Made by a program: the position numbers and the translations under genes. 9,725 bases of DNA from VAZQ01 sp040510075. GTDB taxonomy: Bacteria; Pseudomonadota; Alphaproteobacteria; Rhizobiales; Xanthobacteraceae. The stretch is from positions 1 to 9,725 of the forward strand of contig JBEVJT010000167.1 of NCBI GenBank assembly GCA_040510075.1. The letters are read 5' to 3'. A model generated the notes under the pieces. It made no database searches. It saw only the letters and a list, made by a program, of their open reading frames with translations, and was not told the DNA's origin. Numbering within the stretch: position 1 is the first letter of the stretch; every line of letters starts with the position of its first letter. Of the stretch, positions 6,332 through 9,725 are shown piece by piece.

Positions 6332-6751
6332 ATGTCCCTCCTGCCGCGCAAGAGCGTTTTGGCTATTGCCGCCGTCATCGACATTGCGGTGCATGGGCGC
6401 GGCCGTCCCGTAACAGCAAAAATCCTGGCGCAACGCTATAGCCTGCCGGCGCGCCACCTCGAACCAGTGCTGCAGGCGCTGGTGCGCAATGGCATCCTGC
6501 GCGGCATCCGCGGGCCCCGCGGGGGCTACGAATTGGGACGCGAGCGCTCGCGCATCACCGCCGAAAACATCGTGCGCGCTGCCGCAAGGGAGGAGATCAA
6601 CGGTTTTTCCGGCGCGCCATCGGGCCTGCTCAGCAATGTGGTGATTCCCGCCCTGGGACGCGCCGAGCACGCTTTTTCGGACGCGCTCGCCCGCATCACC
6701 CTCGATGAACTCTCACACTCGGCGGAGGCCTCCCGTAAATCCGCGGGGTAG
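6332..6751 (+). CDS. Rrf2-family transcriptional regulator lacking cysteines
   Basis: The 139-residue protein has the Rrf2 winged-helix layout. An N-terminal helix SVLAIAAVIDIAVHGRGRPV is followed by AKILAQRYSLPARHLEPVLQ (helix-turn-helix) and then LVRNGILRGIRGPRGGYELG, the typical wing. Known Rrf2 members (IscR, NsrR, RirA) usually bind an Fe-S cluster through three cysteines after the wing. This protein contains no cysteine at all, so it should not use a cysteine-ligated cluster and may sense something else or be constitutive. The ATG at 6332 is chosen because AGGA at 6321-6324 lies at proper spacing; a GTG at 6317 would add five residues. It starts 44 bp after dut on the same strand and could be read from the same transcript. 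The target is unknown; a palindrome before the next gene (6839-6858) is one candidate site. Confidence 0.85.
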   Translation: MSLLPRKSVLAIAAVIDIAVHGRGRPVTAKILAQRYSLPARHLEPVLQALVRNGILRGIRGPRGGYELGRERSRITAENIVRAAAREEINGFSGAPSGLLSNVVIPALGRAEHAFSDALARITLDELSHSAEASRKSAG

Positions 6752-6884
6752 TATCCGCTCATCGGCGCGTAAAGCAGCAATCGAGAAGATCCGAGGGCCG
6801 TTGTCGTGCGCTGCGCGCGTTCGCGCGCCGATGTGAAAAGGTGTAGATTTCAACACCTCGGCAGTCACGCATATCGAAGCGCGC
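6752..6884 (+). promoter_or_regulatory. Upstream region of the monooxygenase gene
   Basis: These 133 bp lie between the Rrf2-type regulator and the monooxygenase on the same strand. They hold a GC-only hairpin at 6813-6828 (GCGCGCG, TT, CGCGCGC) without a following T-run, so it is not a convincing terminator, and an 18-20 bp palindrome at 6839-6858. A weak GAAG lies five bases before the ATG at 6885. I see no small open frame with coding character and no clear -35/-10 pair, although a promoter here is likely. Confidence 0.4.
6839..6858. promoter_or_regulatory. Palindrome AGGTGT-N8-ACACCT, candidate operator
   Basis: AGGTGT at 6839-6844 is matched exactly by the reverse complement ACACCT at 6853-6858. 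Inside the spacer, GA (6846-6847) pairs with TC (6850-6851), so 16 of 20 positions are symmetric. It lies 26 bp before the monooxygenase ATG, where a repressor or activator site would be expected. The adjacent Rrf2-type regulator is the obvious candidate binder, but that is inferred from proximity only; the site does not obviously resemble an IscR or NsrR box. Confidence 0.4.
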
Positions 6885-8714
6885 ATGCTCACAAGAACGG
6901 AAGACCTCGCCGCATCGGTCCACAATTGGCTCGGCCATTTCGAGCGCGCGCTCGCCGCGCCGGACCCTATGGCGCTCGACCTGCTCTTTCACGAAGACAG
7001 CTACTGGCGTGATGTCCTGGCGCTCACCTGGGAGATCAGGACGACCCGCGGTGCGAACGCAATCGCAACCGAGGTGAAAGCGTGCGGCACCCGGGCGCAA
7101 GCGGCTGGGTTTGCGATCGCCTCCCGGCGCGCGCCGCCGCGCCGCGTGAGCCGCGCCGGCACGGAGGCGATCGAAGCAATCTTTCAGTTCGACACCGCCC
7201 AGGGTCGCGGCAGCGGGGTTCTTCGCCTCACGCCCGATGGTCGCGATCGCAACAGCCTCAAGGCATGGACGCTTCTCACGGCGCTCGATGAGATCAAAGG
7301 CCACGAGGAGCATGTCGGCCGCGCGCGACCGGCCGGCAAAGTCTACGCCCGCGATTTCCGTGGACCGAACTGGCTCGATCTGAGAAACGTCGCTGCCGAA
7401 TATGCCGGCCGAGATCCGACCGTGCTGGTAGTAGGCGGCGGACAGGGCGGGCTTTCGATCGGGGCGCGCCTCACGCAACTCGACGTCGACACGCTCATCG
7501 TCGACCGCTGGGCGCGCATCGGCGACAATTGGCGCAAGCGCTACCATGCACTTGTTCTGCACAACCAAGTGCACGTCAATCACTTGCCCTACATGCCATT
7601 TCCGCCGAACTGGCCGACCTACATCCCGAAGGACAAGCTCGCGTCCTGGTTCGAGGCCTACGTAGAGGCCATGGAGCTTAACTACTGGCCGGCGACCGAA
7701 TTCGAGGGCGGCACCTACGATGAAACGGAGGGACGCTGGTCGGTGGCGGTTCGGCGCGGCGACGGCAGCACGCGCATGATGCACCCGCGCCACGTGGTGA
7801 TGGCCACCGGCGTGAGCGGCATTCCCAACATTCCCGACATCCCGAGCTTGCGGCATTTCGGCGGCACGGTTGTGCACTCGAGCCAATACGAGGACGCCGA
7901 GATGTGGCGCGGCAAAAACGCACTCGTCATCGGCTCAGGCAACAGCGGCCACGACATCGCTCAGGACCTGCATTCGAGCGGCGCGCATGTCACCCTCGTG
8001 CAGCGCAGCCCGACCATGATCGTCAACGTGGAGCCGAGCGCGCAATTGCCTTACGCGCTTTATGACGAGGGCCCATCGCTCGAGGATTGCGACCTGATCA
8101 CCGCGTCGATGCCGCTTCCACTCGCGCGCAAGAGCCATATCCTCCTCACCGATCAGGCGAAGCAGCTGGACAGGAGCCTGCTCGATGCGCTCGACCGCGC
8201 AGGTTTCAGGCTCGATTTCGGCGAGGACGGCGCGGGCTGGCAGTTCAAATATCTCACCCGCGGCGGCGGCTACTATTTCAACGTCGGCTGTTCCGATCTC
8301 ATAGTCAAAGGCGAGATCGGCCTGCTTCAATTCTCCGACATTGAAGCCTTCGTTTTCGATGGAGCGCGCCTGCGCAACGGCAAGACGCTTCCTGCCGATC
8401 TGATCGTGCTCGCGACCGGCTACAGGGCTCAGGAGCATCTCGTGCGCAGGCTGTTCGGCAACGAGGTCGCCGAGCGCGTGGGCCCGATCTGGGGCTTCGG
8501 CGAGGAGGCCGAGCTGCGCAACATGTTTGTCCGCACTCCGCAACCCGGTCTATGGTTCATTGCCGGCAGCTTCGCCCAGTCTCGCATCTATTCCAAATAT
8601 CTCGCCCTGCAGATCAAGGCGTGCGAGCTGGGGCTCATCCCCCCATTCCGCGCGGCTTCCAAAACCTCTGGCGCGCGCATCGGCTCGCAGAGCCCGGCAG
8701 CGCTCCACGCCTAA
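6885..8714 (+). CDS. NTF2-like domain plus FAD/NADPH-dependent flavoprotein monooxygenase
   Basis: This 609-residue protein appears to have an N-terminal NTF2/SnoaL-like domain (about residues 10-150, with AALDxLFHEDSYW-like features around DLLFHEDSYWRDVLALTWEI) and a C-terminal flavin-containing monooxygenase. The FAD-binding motif LVVGGGQGGLSIGARL starts near residue 180, followed by a conserved region with WRKRYHALVLHN. The segment with FGGTVVHSSQY (Phe325, His331, Tyr335) matches the FMO/Baeyer-Villiger fingerprint FxGxxxHxxxW/Y. The NADPH-binding motif is VIGSGNSGHDIAQDL (about 346-360). A late ATGY motif and the segment GLWFIAGSFAQSRIYSKYLA complete the fold. It probably uses NADPH and O2 to oxygenate a substrate that cannot be predicted. 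No signal peptide is seen, so it should be cytoplasmic. It follows the Rrf2-type regulator and converges on the PRC-barrel gene with only 11 bp between stops. Confidence 0.9.
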   Translation: MLTRTEDLAASVHNWLGHFERALAAPDPMALDLLFHEDSYWRDVLALTWEIRTTRGANAIATEVKACGTRAQAAGFAIASRRAPPRRVSRAGTEAIEAIFQFDTAQGRGSGVLRLTPDGRDRNSLKAWTLLTALDEIKGHEEHVGRARPAGKVYARDFRGPNWLDLRNVAAEYAGRDPTVLVVGGGQGGLSIGARLTQLDVDTLIVDRWARIGDNWRKRYHALVLHNQVHVNHLPYMPFPPNWPTYIPKDKLASWFEAYVEAMELNYWPATEFEGGTYDETEGRWSVAVRRGDGSTRMMHPRHVVMATGVSGIPNIPDIPSLRHFGGTVVHSSQYEDAEMWRGKNALVIGSGNSGHDIAQDLHSSGAHVTLVQRSPTMIVNVEPSAQLPYALYDEGPSLEDCDLITASMPLPLARKSHILLTDQAKQLDRSLLDALDRAGFRLDFGEDGAGWQFKYLTRGGGYYFNVGCSDLIVKGEIGLLQFSDIEAFVFDGARLRNGKTLPADLIVLATGYRAQEHLVRRLFGNEVAERVGPIWGFGEEAELRNMFVRTPQPGLWFIAGSFAQSRIYSKYLALQIKACELGLIPPFRAASKTSGARIGSQSPAALHA

Positions 8715-8725
8715 AAGTAAGCGCC

Positions 8726-9235
8726 TCACCTCCGGCCGAGTGCGATCAGGATTTTCTCGTCGCGGGGGATCTGCATCCCGTTTGCATCCGACCAGGTCGG
8801 GACTCGCGCGAACTCCTCACGCGAGACGTCGAGCAGATTCACTTGCCGTGCCAGGATCGCGACCACCTCGATGGGTACCCCGACCAGACGCCCTCCGCGG
8901 CCGAAGAACCAGCCCTGATTGACGACGAGCACGATCTTTGCGGCCGGCGTTCGCGCCACGTCGCGCACGAAGCCGATCGTGGAATCGTTGTAATCCAAGA
9001 GCGGCAACCCGATGAGATCGCCCACCTTGACCGGATGCGGGAAACGGCGCCGCATTTTTTCTTCCGGGCTCGGCTCGGGTTCGGCGGCAGACGCCTGCGC
9101 ACAAGAAAACTGCGGCCGGATTAGAATGACCCCCAGCAAAACCGATCGAAGCAATTGCAGAAAATTGCGCCGATGCATTAGAGCAGGATGAGCTTTCTTC
9201 AAATGGCGATCCCGCTCTGGCCTTTTGTGGGACAT
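8726..9235 (-). CDS. Exported PRC-barrel domain protein with Tat-like signal peptide
   Basis: The mature part contains a PRC-barrel-like domain, beginning VKVGDLIGLPLLDYNDSTIG and continuing through FVRDVARTPAAKIVLVV and GGRLVGVPIEVVAIL. PRC-barrels are small beta-barrels found in RimM, photosynthetic reaction centres and many envelope proteins of unknown role. The N-terminal region has twin arginines in HRRNFLQ (residues 21-27), then a hydrophobic segment LLRSVLLGVILI, and a possible cleavage site at AQA or ASA near residues 46-50. This resembles a Tat signal peptide, suggesting a folded periplasmic protein. I placed the start at 9235 because a GGAAAAG stretch precedes it. The ATGs at 9238 and 9178 are alternatives; 9178 gives a shorter 150-residue protein starting MHRRNFLQ but has no ribosome-binding site. 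Function unknown. Confidence 0.72.
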   Translation of the reverse strand: MSHKRPERDRHLKKAHPALMHRRNFLQLLRSVLLGVILIRPQFSCAQASAAEPEPSPEEKMRRRFPHPVKVGDLIGLPLLDYNDSTIGFVRDVARTPAAKIVLVVNQGWFFGRGGRLVGVPIEVVAILARQVNLLDVSREEFARVPTWSDANGMQIPRDEKILIALGRR

Positions 9236-9238
9236 CAT

Positions 9239-9404
9239 CTTTTCCGAACATCGGTTGGCACTTTTCGGGATCACGCGCTGTAGCTTTCCGTTACCCCGTT
9301 CACCGCGATCGCACGGAAATTTGCACAGCTCGCGCGCGCTTTCATCTTGTGCACGCCCGCCGATCTTGCTTCTTTGGCGGCCGCCTCACCGGGCCAGAAT
9401 CCGC
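9239..9404. promoter_or_regulatory. Divergent intergenic region before the cytochrome b561 fragment
   Basis: These 166 bp lie between the divergent starts of the PRC-barrel gene and the cytochrome b561-like gene. They should hold promoters for both. A TGCACA and a TGTGCA separated by about 20 bp (near 9322-9353) form a loose inverted repeat, too short to claim as an operator. I see no RNA gene and no convincing sigma70-type box. Confidence 0.3.
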
Positions 9405-9585
9405 ATGAGCGAGACGTCCGTCAAGTCACTTGCGCGGCACCGCCGGCTTCATCCCTTGCCGCTGCGTATCATGCATTGGACCAACGCGATCGCCATGATC
9501 GTGATGATCGGAAGCGGCTGGAAGATCTACGAGGACGAGGTGCTGTTCGGGTGGCTGCATTTTCCCAAAAGCATCACCATTGGGG
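9405..9585 (+). pseudogene. Cytochrome b561-type membrane subunit, N-terminal fragment
   Basis: From the ATG at 9405 the frame reads MSETSVKSL..., then HPLPLRIMHWTNAIAMIVMI, a first transmembrane helix with His24 in the RIMHW heme-ligand motif, and then GSGWKIYEDEVLFGW and LHFPKSITIGG. This matches the start of bacterial cytochrome b561-type subunits that anchor and feed electrons from molybdopterin oxidoreductases. Such proteins normally continue with 'WLGGxxQWHF' and three further transmembrane helices, about 150 more residues. Here resemblance ends near residue 61; the same frame stays open to the window edge but encodes charged, non-membrane sequence that is the wrong-frame reading of the next feature. 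The gene is therefore truncated at about 9585, by a genomic deletion or by mis-assembly. A functional membrane cytochrome cannot be made from what is visible. Confidence 0.75.
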
Positions 9586-9725
9586 GCGAGGCAGCTCGGC
9601 GGCCGCATTGCCGACAAGCGGCCCTGGAGCTTGCAGCAAATCTACGAATTGCCCGAGCAGGAAATGATCATCCGCCACATCTGTGTCGAGGGCTGGGACT
9701 ATATCGGGCAATGGTCCGGTCCCAA
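9586..9725 (+). pseudogene. Sulfite-oxidase-type molybdopterin protein, internal fragment out of frame with the preceding cytochrome
   Basis: In the frame starting at 9586 (+1 relative to the cytochrome frame) the translation reads QLGGRIADKRPWSLQQIYEL (9592-9651), then PEQEMIIRHICVEGWDYIGQ (9652-9711), then WSGP, and runs off the window. The phrase RHICVEGW is the hallmark of the sulfite oxidase/YedY-type molybdopterin domain, and its cysteine (codon 9682-9684) is the molybdenum ligand. Relatives have roughly 90-120 residues before this point, including a Tat signal peptide; these are absent, and no start codon or ribosome-binding site precedes it here. In alphaproteobacteria such genes often lie directly downstream of a cytochrome b561 gene, so the two fragments are probably remnants of one adjacent pair joined by a deletion of perhaps about 0.8-1 kb. 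The 3' part lies outside the window. Confidence 0.72.

Noticed and set aside
6813..6828. GCGCGCG-TT-CGCGCGC hairpin as a rho-independent terminator after the Rrf2-type gene
   Set aside because: Loop of two bases and no T-tract; alternating GC runs are common by chance in this composition.
9347..9667. 106-codon plus-strand open frame across the right edge
   Set aside because: It is in neither the cytochrome nor the molybdopterin frame and its product has no recognisable features; the two overlapping fragments explain this DNA better.
1..9725. CRISPR arrays, insertion sequences, tRNA or rRNA genes
   Set aside because: No regularly spaced repeats, transposase-like frames, terminal inverted repeats or tRNA/rRNA-like segments were seen; the only short tandem repeat is the octamer pair at 4376-4392.

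Overview
The window looks like a GC-rich alphaproteobacterial chromosome, most probably Hyphomicrobiales (Rhizobiales; Bradyrhizobium/Xanthobacteraceae-like). The main support is gene order: mutM (with echA behind it) divergent from ubiE-ubiB-coaBC-dut is a housekeeping block that I recall from this order. The assignment rests on memory of synteny and protein style, not on a search. Coding density is very high, and no gene-free stretch exceeds about 170 bp.

Layout: (1) 2-259 (+), the 3' end of a tentative trypsin-like/S1C peptidase-domain protein cut by the window edge. (2) 279-1052 (-), an enoyl-CoA hydratase, and 1105-1986 (-), the DNA glycosylase MutM, probably one minus-strand transcript. 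(3) A 62-bp divergent gap, then the plus-strand run ubiE (2049-2804), ubiB (2801-4378), coaBC (4420-5814) and dut (5811-6287). The ubiE/ubiB and coaBC/dut junctions are 4-bp GTGA overlaps. (4) A cysteine-free Rrf2-type regulator (6332-6751), then a 609-residue NTF2-like plus FAD/NADPH monooxygenase (6885-8714). (5) A convergent, probably Tat-exported PRC-barrel protein (8726-9235, -). (6) At the right edge, the start of a cytochrome b561 gene runs abruptly, in the wrong frame, into the interior of a sulfite-oxidase-type molybdopterin protein. This is a deletion scar or an assembly chimera.

The most interesting part is the ubiB/coaBC junction. CoaBC (coenzyme A biosynthesis) carries an N-terminal FitA/VapB-like ribbon-helix-helix DNA-binding domain. 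Immediately upstream is a perfect 15-bp inverted repeat (4369-4408). Its core is three octamers at exact 9-bp spacing: TGATTGCA, TGATTGCA and the inverted TGCAATCA. Together they suggest a biosynthetic enzyme that binds its own operator and controls coaBC-dut, a possible 'trigger enzyme'. No toxin gene lies next to it, so this looks like a co-opted antitoxin DNA-binding domain rather than a toxin-antitoxin locus.

Functionally the plus-strand cluster joins ubiquinone biosynthesis (UbiE, UbiB), CoA biosynthesis (CoaBC) and nucleotide-pool hygiene (Dut), opposite DNA repair (MutM). The right half is accessory redox metabolism.
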